Origin: Rhodocyclaceae bacterium
GTDB lineage: Bacteria > Pseudomonadota > Gammaproteobacteria > Burkholderiales > Rhodocyclaceae
Reading direction: 5' to 3'
Length of the DNA: 64,000 nucleotides
Assembly (NCBI GenBank): GCA_023230455.1
Contig: JALNXH010000009.1
Location: 1-64,000, forward strand
In this document: positions 25,122-32,098 of the stretch, in pieces
Layout: each line of letters starts with the position of its first letter
How positions within the stretch are numbered: position 1 is the first letter of the stretch
The notes under the pieces: generated by a model
Told to the model about the DNA's origin: nothing
The model's input: only the letters and a program-made list of their open reading frames with translations
The model's database searches: none
Program-made: the position numbers and the translations under genes

Positions 25122-27260
25122 TTACTGAAATTTGTAGATGTAACGCGCACTGACAAAAGTGGACTGTTGCTTCGCATCCGCCGTTACCGTCGTACCGTCG
25201 GCGATATTACCGAAAACAAACGGCGTCCCATTGCTGAACTGCCATGACCAATCATCAGTTCGCCAGCGTTCATGCACCAAGTCGAATCGAACATCGGCGT
25301 GCTTATGCACCGCAAACTCCGCAAATAACTTCAAACGCACCAAACGGTTGGTAATGTCCGGCAACGCACTTGATGTAGCGCCATTGTTAACCGGGAAAAT
25401 AGCCCCAGTACCCGAAGCAACTGCACTCTGCGCGTGTTCGGTCACACTCCGCGTCCACTCGAAATCGCCACCCAGCTTAACTTTTGACCACGCTGTGCCC
25501 TTTATGCCGAGACCAAAAGAATCGCCCACTTCACGAAGATTGGCTTCCTTTTGAATTCTGGCCAATTCGTTGGTCGAGGCACTAACGTTGGAATGCTCGC
25601 GAGACCCCAACTCCTTCGCTTTGTTCTCATCGCGCGAATACCAGCCAGTGATCTGCCAGTCGTCATTGACCGCATAGCTCGCATCCAGCGAATAGAGCCG
25701 CGCAGTACCGTCCTTCAGCCCCTGGGGCATCGAGCCAGAACTGTACTTATCCGTGGCGTCCTCAACGACGAACTGTAGCGACCATTGCTCCGCTGGCGCC
25801 CAATCGAACACAGCCCGCCACTTGTCGCGCTTGCGATCTGCGATATGCATCGGATTGATCGCATCTTCTTCGGCATCGTTAGTCAATACATAGTCAGAAG
25901 CGTCACGCTTGCTATGCAGATAGGCCAACGACCCGTTGGCCGTCTCGGAAAGAGAGCGCCGAAGTTGCAGGCGATATGTCGACTCATCCAGATCCCGCAC
26001 AAACGGAACATACAGAGTTCCCACCGTAGGCGCCGAACGGTCCTGAGTTTTGTATTCAACCCCACCGATCAAACTGAAGTCTTCGGGCAGACGATAGGTA
26101 GCCTCAAGCTTCGCCGCCTTGGTCTTGATCGAATGAGGCGTGTTGTAGACTGTCGGCACGAGAGTCGCGTTGCTGCCGATGTACCCTGCAAGCGGCGTCT
26201 TGTCGTCAACGTCATGGTAGCGAAGATTGCCAACCAGCGAGAGCTTGGGGAGCGGCTGTGCCGTGAGACCCGCTTCAACCAATGTGGTATTGATTTTGCC
26301 GTCCAGACTCGTCGGCGCCGGAGTGAAGTGGGCACTCGGCGCAGCGAACCGGGGAAGCGATTCGTCTTGGGTTACCGTTCCGCGCGAGAGCTTGAAATTG
26401 CCCCGGGTTGTCGGCGAAAAACTGTAGCCCCCATTGAGATAAATCTGATGGGCCGCATTGTCCAGAGGCAACGACAAAGGGGTTGTGCCTGGAGAGGAAG
26501 TGGTTCCCGCCGCCGCACCTTTGATTGTGCCAAGTGCGAACGTATTCGCGTTGTCGTACCAGCTACCGTAGTAACCGCCAGAAAGTTGCAGGCGCTCACC
26601 CGCATAATTCAGCACCACGTCAATTTGCCGCGTCGTACTATTGATCGGTTCGGTCAAGAAGTAGGCAGCGCTACCCAAGCCCCATTGACGCGCCCCTTCC
26701 TTCTTTTCATTCTTGAAAGTCACTTGCAACTCAAGCGCCGGCGAAAAGCTCTTATAGAAGCCCAACTGCGTCATATCCCGGGTGGTACCCAACTTTACTT
26801 CCCGCTGCGGCAGCGTGTTGGCACCGGCGGTTCCGCTGATAGTCTGGGCCGCGGTACCGACGCCCAACAATCCGGTGGTGAACGTCAGGGGATTGTCGCG
26901 CGGCGTCCGGCTGAACTGCACCGACGCACCGATATCGCCCTGACGTAGCCACTCGGCCTTGATCTCTCGCGTATCAAGGCCAAGATTGCTGCCAGAGAAA
27001 GTCATCCACGTACCAGTCGCGTCGTCGCGCTTGACCACGCTCATATCGACCAAGCCATACGCCTTACTCTTGCCCATGTCGTCATAAATACCCTGCTGCG
27101 GCCGATCGCCCGACCAGTTGCCAATCCCGACTGAGATTGAGCTATCCGGCTTGGTTAATTGCCGCATCTCACTGTCGTCGGCCAGCGCAGTGCCATAAAC
27201 AGTGGCAAGAGCGGCTGCCAAGGCCGTCAGCTTGAAAGTCTGCTTCATTGTCTTGTTCAT
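25122..27260 (-). CDS. mtrB: MtrB/PioB-family outer membrane beta-barrel, decahaem partner
   Basis: 712 residues. Signal peptide 1-27 (ALADD). The rest is alternating hydrophobic and polar beta strands rich in Y, L, G and R, typical of the 26-strand MtrB/PioB/MtoB porin that sheathes a decahaem cytochrome. No cysteine occurs in the whole protein, so the N-terminal CxxC of Shewanella MtrB is missing. The C-terminus ends YIYKFQ instead of an aromatic residue. The start has an AAGGGGAG ribosome binding site. It follows the decahaem gene by 21 bases, as expected for a porin-cytochrome pair. Confidence 0.88.
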   Translation of the reverse strand: MNKTMKQTFKLTALAAALATVYGTALADDSEMRQLTKPDSSISVGIGNWSGDRPQQGIYDDMGKSKAYGLVDMSVVKRDDATGTWMTFSGSNLGLDTREIKAEWLRQGDIGASVQFSRTPRDNPLTFTTGLLGVGTAAQTISGTAGANTLPQREVKLGTTRDMTQLGFYKSFSPALELQVTFKNEKKEGARQWGLGSAAYFLTEPINSTTRQIDVVLNYAGERLQLSGGYYGSWYDNANTFALGTIKGAAAGTTSSPGTTPLSLPLDNAAHQIYLNGGYSFSPTTRGNFKLSRGTVTQDESLPRFAAPSAHFTPAPTSLDGKINTTLVEAGLTAQPLPKLSLVGNLRYHDVDDKTPLAGYIGSNATLVPTVYNTPHSIKTKAAKLEATYRLPEDFSLIGGVEYKTQDRSAPTVGTLYVPFVRDLDESTYRLQLRRSLSETANGSLAYLHSKRDASDYVLTNDAEEDAINPMHIADRKRDKWRAVFDWAPAEQWSLQFVVEDATDKYSSGSMPQGLKDGTARLYSLDASYAVNDDWQITGWYSRDENKAKELGSREHSNVSASTNELARIQKEANLREVGDSFGLGIKGTAWSKVKLGGDFEWTRSVTEHAQSAVASGTGAIFPVNNGATSSALPDITNRLVRLKLFAEFAVHKHADVRFDLVHERWRTDDWSWQFSNGTPFVFGNIADGTTVTADAKQQSTFVSARYIYKFQ

Positions 27261-27281
27261 GATTGATCTCCCCTTGCCCGA

Positions 27282-28262
27282 TCAGCGACGGAAACGTTCG
27301 GCCGTAGCGCTATTGACCGTGCTGTTACTGCCGTGAATATTCGTATGGCAGTTGACGCATCCCCTGCCCACACTGCCCATCACAACGGTACCCGGTGTTG
27401 ATGCAGTTCCCCGCTTGTCCGGCAAGCCTGCGATCTGCTGCGGATGTCCGCCCGAAGCATGGCAATCCTGGCAAAGGAAGGGAGCCCTGGCCTTGAGCAG
27501 ATTGGCAATCGTCGAACCGTGCGGGTTGTGGCAGATGCCGCAATCCTCAGATACCGGCTGATGGTTATGCACAAAGGGGCCGCGCTTTTCCATATGACAG
27601 GTGTAGCAAGTTTCGTTGGTGCTCGCACGAGCCAATTGCTTGGGGTTGCTGCCATGCACGTTGTGGCAAGACGAGCAGGCCATCTTGCCTTCCGGTACCG
27701 GGTGGTGTGAAGGCTTGGCCATCTGAGCACGCTGCTCCTTATGGCAGGTGAAACAGGTCTCGGTCTGCTTGGCCTTGTCGCGTACAGCGTCGTGCGCAGT
27801 ATGTATCTCGTGGCACGAGGTACAGGTCACATCGCGGCCTGCATGGGTACTCGATTGCCAAAAAATTCGGTTACCCCCTTGATGGCAGGTAAGGCACGCG
27901 GCCGTTTGCGCTTGGGGGGAAGATGTAAATTTTCCCTTGTATGCAACTTCAACAGGAGGCCGGGTTTTCCCGCCCTGCGGGTTCTTCACGTGGGCATCGC
28001 TCTCGCCATGACAACTGGTACAACTCGGCGTGCGCCCATCGGCAACTGTGCCATGACGCGTCTTACCGATCGCCAGCTTCTCCGGAGCATCTGCCTCATC
28101 ATGGCACTCGGTACATTTTGCATCGCCTTTCAGCACCAGATCTTTCGCTGCCTCTTTCTTAGTGGCTTGCCCCGAGTTATCGGCGGCCTGCGCCAACGAG
28201 CCGGAACCGACAACCGCCACCAACGTAAACAACGCCAACAGCTTGCGCAAAAACTCCATCAT
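27282..28262 (-). CDS. mtrA: Decahaem c-type cytochrome (MtrA/MtoA/DmsE family)
   Basis: 326 residues. Signal peptide 1-26. Ten CxxCH sites begin at residues 50, 81, 123, 147, 170, 196, 219, 241, 264 and 302, evenly spread as in MtrA, which forms a haem wire. Paired histidines such as HEIHTAH, HHPVP and HNHQPVS supply second ligands. It is expected to sit inside the MtrB-like barrel and carry electrons through the outer membrane. A GAGGGAG ribosome binding site precedes the double ATG. Sequence does not tell whether electrons leave (metal, electrode or DMSO reduction) or enter (iron oxidation). Confidence 0.92.
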   Translation of the reverse strand: MMEFLRKLLALFTLVAVVGSGSLAQAADNSGQATKKEAAKDLVLKGDAKCTECHDEADAPEKLAIGKTRHGTVADGRTPSCTSCHGESDAHVKNPQGGKTRPPVEVAYKGKFTSSPQAQTAACLTCHQGGNRIFWQSSTHAGRDVTCTSCHEIHTAHDAVRDKAKQTETCFTCHKEQRAQMAKPSHHPVPEGKMACSSCHNVHGSNPKQLARASTNETCYTCHMEKRGPFVHNHQPVSEDCGICHNPHGSTIANLLKARAPFLCQDCHASGGHPQQIAGLPDKRGTASTPGTVVMGSVGRGCVNCHTNIHGSNSTVNSATAERFRR

Positions 28263-28281
28263 TTTTCTCCCTCAAAATGCC

Positions 28282-28303
28282 GGGCGGCCAAATTTAGCCG
28301 CCC
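28282..28303 (-). terminator. Intercistronic GGGCGGC hairpin, cytochrome c to mtrA
   Basis: GGGCGGC / GCCGCCC stem with an 8-base AT loop, in the 55-base gap between the monohaem cytochrome gene and the decahaem gene. ATTTT follows on the minus strand after a few bases. The stem core is the same as at 25067-25094. Confidence 0.5.
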
Positions 28304-28317
28304 TGATTTTTCTACTT

Positions 28318-28662
28318 TTATTGCGCCAGAATCCAGCCAATCAGATTCTTGATTTCTGCATCGTCCTTCGCCTCGATCTGCTTGTGCTCTTCCTCGGTAC
28401 CGTCTTCCAGCTTGACCTTGGGCGACGTCTTCAAGTGCTTGATCAGCTTCGCCTCGACATCGGCCTTACCCTTGTTGTTTTCTGCAATCTTCTTGTAGGA
28501 CGGCCCTTTTTTGGTCTTATCAACGGCATGGCACTTGCCACAATCGTTTTTCTTGGCCAGCGCCTTTGCCGCATCCGCATCGATGGCGGCGGCAGTTCCT
28601 GAAAATGCAAACAAAGCACTAACCACGGCCGTAGTCAGTGCAGAGCGGACGGTATGTTTCAT
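28318..28662 (-). CDS. Small periplasmic monohaem cytochrome c
   Basis: 114 residues from the ATG at 28662, preceded by AAGGTGAG; an in-frame GTG three codons earlier is less well placed. Signal peptide about 1-25 (ending TAAA). One haem site, CGKCH, lies in a class I cytochrome c fold (AKKNDCGKCHAVDKTKKGPSYKKIA) ending in the helix IKNLIGWILAQ. The mature part has no methionine after the haem; the place where class I proteins have Met reads EEEHKQI, so histidine may be the second ligand. It is a likely shuttle between the CbcL-like protein and MtrA, comparable in position to MtoD of iron oxidisers. Confidence 0.85.
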   Translation of the reverse strand: MKHTVRSALTTAVVSALFAFSGTAAAIDADAAKALAKKNDCGKCHAVDKTKKGPSYKKIAENNKGKADVEAKLIKHLKTSPKVKLEDGTEEEHKQIEAKDDAEIKNLIGWILAQ

Positions 28663-28724
28663 TTCTCTCACCTTGCATTAGTTATGCTTCAAAATGGAAA
28701 TCGACATTTCGATACCACTGCCGG

Positions 28725-28752
28725 AATTTAGAGCGAATTCTGGCGAAGTCAA
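28725..28752 (-). promoter_or_regulatory. Promoter of the cytochrome cluster
   Basis: On the minus strand TTGACT (28747-28752), a 16-base spacer and TAAATT (28725-28730), about 63 bases ahead of the cytochrome c ATG. Good sigma-70 match by eye. Confidence 0.5.
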
Positions 28753-28785
28753 TGACTTTTGGCTATCGGATGCCGATGATAATGG

Positions 28786-28824
28786 GCATAGGATAATTCC
28801 TATGCGCCGTAAGGTTATCCTTAC
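28786..28824. promoter_or_regulatory. Two perfect palindromes upstream of the cytochrome promoter
   Basis: GCATAGGA-TAAT-TCCTATGC (28786-28805) and GTAAGG-TTAT-CCTTAC (28809-28824, overlapping the stop codon of the response regulator gene). Both have AT spacers of four bases and an AGG...CCT core. They lie about 35 to 75 bases upstream of the -35, suited to an activator such as the adjacent response regulator. Neither has a T-run, so a terminator role is less likely. Confidence 0.5.
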
Positions 28825-29468
28825 TCATGCGCCGGGTCCAACAAATTGTGCTCAATCGCATAACGCACCAGGTCGACCTGGCTGGCAAGTTTCATCTTGT
28901 CCAGAATGTGCGATTTGTGGGTACTGACGGTCTTGATGCTCAACGACAGTTCCTCCGCAATATCGGTCAGACTGACGCCGCGCACGATGCGATTGAAGAT
29001 TTCGAATTCCCGGTTCGACAGTAGGGTATGGGGCAAGCTGTCGGCTGGGCGCGACACGTCGGTCGCCAGCAGTTCGGCGACCTTGGGGCTGACGAAGAAT
29101 CCGCCGGCCGCCACTTTGCGCATCGCCGGCAAAAGTAGGTCGCTGTCACTGTCCTTGGTGAGATAACCGGCAGCGCCGGAGCGAATCGCACGCACTGCGT
29201 ATTGTTCCTCCTGGTGCATGCTGAAGATCAGGATCGGCAGTTTCGGTCGATCTGCCTTGATGAGTTTTATCAACTCCAATCCATTGCGGCCGGGCATAGA
29301 CAGATCGAGCACAAGGAGTCCCCATTCCCGTTCGCGAATCATTTCGAGAGCCATATTGCCGTTTGATGCTTCCCCGGCCGCAACCAAATCTTCCGTGTCG
29401 TCAAGGATATTACGTAACCCATCGCGAATGATGGAGTGATCGTCGGCGATCAGGACATCGATTTTCAT
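28821..29468 (-). CDS. Response regulator, NarL/LuxR family
   Basis: 215 residues. Receiver domain with acidic pocket IADDHS, phospho-acceptor D55 in LLVLDLSMPGRNG and the conserved Lys in YLTKDSD. The C-terminal LuxR-type helix-turn-helix (about 150-208) includes LSNREFEIFNRIVRGVSLTDIAEEL and SIKTVSTHKSHI. It overlaps the sensor kinase gene by four bases, so the two are a pair. Position directly upstream of the cytochrome cluster makes that cluster the likely target, but this is inference from context. Confidence 0.92.
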   Translation of the reverse strand: MKIDVLIADDHSIIRDGLRNILDDTEDLVAAGEASNGNMALEMIREREWGLLVLDLSMPGRNGLELIKLIKADRPKLPILIFSMHQEEQYAVRAIRSGAAGYLTKDSDSDLLLPAMRKVAAGGFFVSPKVAELLATDVSRPADSLPHTLLSNREFEIFNRIVRGVSLTDIAEELSLSIKTVSTHKSHILDKMKLASQVDLVRYAIEHNLLDPAHE

Positions 29469-31468
29469 GCCTCACTCTCCGCTGAAAGCGACTGATCGAG
29501 CGGAACCACCACTTCGATCGAAGTACCGGCGCCTGGGCTGCTAACGACGACGAATCGACCGCCCAAGGCGGTCGCCCGTTCGCGCATGCTGACCAGCCCG
29601 AAACCGGCCCCCTGGCCTCTGCCAGGAGCGAAACCCCGGCCGTTGTCGAACACCTTCAGCACGATGTTTCCCATGTCTATATACAGATTGATTTCCACAT
29701 GCGCAGCATTGGCATGGCGAGCAATGTTGGTCAGGGATTCTTGCACGATGCGAAACAACGCCGTGGCCAGCACGTCATCCTTGACATATTCCGTGGCGGG
29801 AAGATCGAGCACGATTCCTATTCCGGTGCGCTTGTTGAACTCGCCGACCTGCCACGAGATCGCCTCCCCAAAACCCAGATCGTCCAGAATCAATGGCCGT
29901 AACTCCGAAGAAATGCGGCGCACGGAAGCAATCGTGGCATCGAGCAGACGGCGCATAGAGTCCACCTTTTCTGGAGTCGCTTCGCGCCCCTCCTTGAGGC
30001 GACTGCTCAGCCATGAGAGATCGAGCTTGAGGCCGGTCAGCTGCTGCCCGAGTTCGTCGTGCAACTCCCGGGCGATCCGAGTGCGTTCCTGTTCGCGAAC
30101 ATTCTGCAAAGACGAGGACAGGCCTCGCAACTGCTGATTCATCGCACGCAACTCGGCTTCTGCCCTATGACGTTCGGTAACATCCCGCAGAACCGCAGTA
30201 AGTTGTCGCCGACCGCCGACCAGTGTGTGCGAAATTGTCGATTCAATCGGAAATTCCCTGCCGTCGGCGCGCAGCCCGGTAATCTCTATGTGGGGCGCCA
30301 TGCTGCGTGAGCTTATGTCGGAGTGCATGAACTTATCGACGCTCTCTGGATGCCCCTCGCGCAAGCGCTCGGGTATCAATCTCACAAGCGGGCTGCCGAT
30401 CGCTTCATGCATCGAGAAACCAAACATGCGCTCGGCGGCCGGATTGAACATCACGATGAGTTGCGCCTCGTCGATGGCAACGATGGCATCCATGACCGAG
30501 TCGATCGTGCGTTGATAGCGATCGTCGGCTTCGCGCAACGCTCGCGAAAGCGTTTCCTCGCGCCGTAGCATGCCCGCCAGAAGGGCCGCAACGAAGGCAA
30601 TGAAGATGCTTACCAGAATCGCACCCAACGCAATCGGCAAAGCCGTCTCCCGCCATGAGGCAAGCGTATCTGCCTCGTCTACATTCACCCCCACCAGCAA
30701 GGGAAATCGCGACACCCGCCCAAACGCAAAACCGCTCTGCACGCGTACATCTCCCTCATCGAGCGACAGAATCTCAGCCTCCAGTTCCGGGGGATGCAGC
30801 CCAAGTTCGTTCTCTCGGTGCGGCAGGCTGGCTACAAGACTGCCTTTGGCAAGATAAAGCGAAATCGGCCTGGAGAAATCGAGTTTCATCTGCGCATATA
30901 ACTGCTCGAAATGTTCGAGATTGAGTGCGGCAACGACAATTCCACGAAACTTCCCATCCGAACTGTTCAAGCGACGCGCAATATGCAACGTCCAGTCGCC
31001 GTCGACAGGGCCACGCATCGGATTACCGACGAACAGACCGTCGAGTTTTCCGTCCGCGAAAGCCTTAAAAGAATCGCGATCGCCAACCGCAGTCTGCGCG
31101 ATCGAATCGCGCGAAGAATTGACGACATGCCCTTCGGCATCGACGAGGTACAAGGAGCGCAACTGTTGCATGCCGGAAATTCGGGCGGCGAGAAGCAAGT
31201 GTACCGGCGGACTGTCGAGCGGAAACTGGCTTCCATAGGCCGTCTGCAAGCGCTCCTGCACACCACGGAGAACAAGATCGGCTCCGTCGAATGCCTGCTC
31301 GGTCTGCTCCATGAGCATCCGGGTCAGACTGACCGCCTCAAGACGACCGTGTTCAAGTTCGCGCTTGCGCAAATCCCAAAGCAAAAAAGTCACCGACACC
31401 ACAATGGAAAATATCGTAAGCGCCGTCAGAACAACAACCGCGCTTAGCGGCCGAATATGCATACGCAT
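29465..31468 (-). CDS. Membrane sensor histidine kinase (NarX-type core) with periplasmic Cache-like and PAS domains
   Basis: 667 residues. Membrane helix 1 at about 8-31, a large periplasmic domain of the double-Cache kind (35-272; SLYLVDAEGHVVNSS then DRDSFKAFADG), and helix 2 at about 277-300. A PAS domain follows (315-435). A HisKA_3 domain has the phospho-accepting H470 in ARELHDELGQQLTGLK, then a HATPase domain with NIARHANAAHVEI, DNGRGF and GFGLVSMRER. The periplasmic sensor suggests an external small molecule or redox-related signal. It is cotranscribed with the response regulator, ahead of the electron-transfer genes. Confidence 0.9.
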   Translation of the reverse strand: MRMHIRPLSAVVVLTALTIFSIVVSVTFLLWDLRKRELEHGRLEAVSLTRMLMEQTEQAFDGADLVLRGVQERLQTAYGSQFPLDSPPVHLLLAARISGMQQLRSLYLVDAEGHVVNSSRDSIAQTAVGDRDSFKAFADGKLDGLFVGNPMRGPVDGDWTLHIARRLNSSDGKFRGIVVAALNLEHFEQLYAQMKLDFSRPISLYLAKGSLVASLPHRENELGLHPPELEAEILSLDEGDVRVQSGFAFGRVSRFPLLVGVNVDEADTLASWRETALPIALGAILVSIFIAFVAALLAGMLRREETLSRALREADDRYQRTIDSVMDAIVAIDEAQLIVMFNPAAERMFGFSMHEAIGSPLVRLIPERLREGHPESVDKFMHSDISSRSMAPHIEITGLRADGREFPIESTISHTLVGGRRQLTAVLRDVTERHRAEAELRAMNQQLRGLSSSLQNVREQERTRIARELHDELGQQLTGLKLDLSWLSSRLKEGREATPEKVDSMRRLLDATIASVRRISSELRPLILDDLGFGEAISWQVGEFNKRTGIGIVLDLPATEYVKDDVLATALFRIVQESLTNIARHANAAHVEINLYIDMGNIVLKVFDNGRGFAPGRGQGAGFGLVSMRERATALGGRFVVVSSPGAGTSIEVVVPLDQSLSAESEA

Positions 31469-31627
31469 GGCAGGCTCTCATTTGCATCGCGGGCAACCTT
31501 GGCAGCCGCAGGGGAACGGTAAGCTTACAGTACAGCCTTAAAGACCATGGGGCACAATTTCGCTTCGAGCACAACATGCCGTAAAAAACGAATCGCTGGG
31601 ACGGGTTGGGCAGCGTTATATGCCCAC

Positions 31628-31667
31628 AAAGAAGAAGGGCACTTCGATTGAAGTGCCCTTCTTCTTT
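31628..31667. terminator. Terminator downstream of tRNA-Glu
   Basis: Perfect 15-pair stem GAAGAAGGGCACTTC / GAAGTGCCCTTCTTC with a 4-base loop and A/T runs on both sides. It follows the minus-strand tRNA-Glu by 8 bases. Confidence 0.85.
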
Positions 31668-31674
31668 CTATCTG

Positions 31675-31750
31675 TGGCGTCCCCACGGGGATTCGAACCC
31701 CGGTTCATACCGTGAAAGGGTATTGTCCTAGGCCTCTAGACGATAGGGAC
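31675..31750 (-). tRNA. tRNA-Glu (anticodon UUC)
   Basis: 76 bases with encoded CCA. It begins GTCCCTA and has anticodon loop CTTTCAC (UUC) and T-arm CCGGGGTTCGAATCCCCG. The only notable points are an A-U pair near the base of the acceptor stem that weakens it slightly and an AT-rich anticodon stem (ATACC/GGTAT). Confidence 0.95.
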
Positions 31751-31834
31751 TTGGCCTGTTCCGCCCGCCGTGCCGCAGGCACGTCGTTCGAGAGCGGCGC
31801 ATTCTAGCATCGCGCATTGGCTTGTCAACAGCCT

Positions 31835-32098
31835 TCAAGCACTAGAACACGCGCCGCGCAGATAGCGGCTAACCGCTGTCTCGTCGAAAAAGAAATGGCA
31901 CAGTTCCGCACCGTTCGCCACGAGTACTGGAACCAACTCGTCATATCGCGCCTCCAGTTCCGGATCGGAATCGACATCCACCACTGCAATCTCGAACTCA
32001 TGCTCGCCGCGCAATCCCTCGAGCGCAGCGAGCATTTCGTCGCACAGGTGACAATAGGTCCGTCCGTACAACGTCAAAATGGGGCGGCTATTTGTCAC
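31835..32098 (-). CDS. Glutaredoxin-like thiol-redox protein
   Basis: 87 residues from a GTG at 32098 that overlaps the end of degP; AAGGG lies six bases before it. Thioredoxin fold with the redox pair C-x-x-C in LYGRTYCHLCDEMLAAL, matching the DUF836/glutaredoxin-family small proteins. VPVLVANGAEL holds the cis-proline loop. It probably reduces disulfides in the cytoplasm; the partner is unknown. Last gene of the sigma-E operon by position. Confidence 0.8.
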   Translation of the reverse strand: MTNSRPILTLYGRTYCHLCDEMLAALEGLRGEHEFEIAVVDVDSDPELEARYDELVPVLVANGAELCHFFFDETAVSRYLRGACSSA

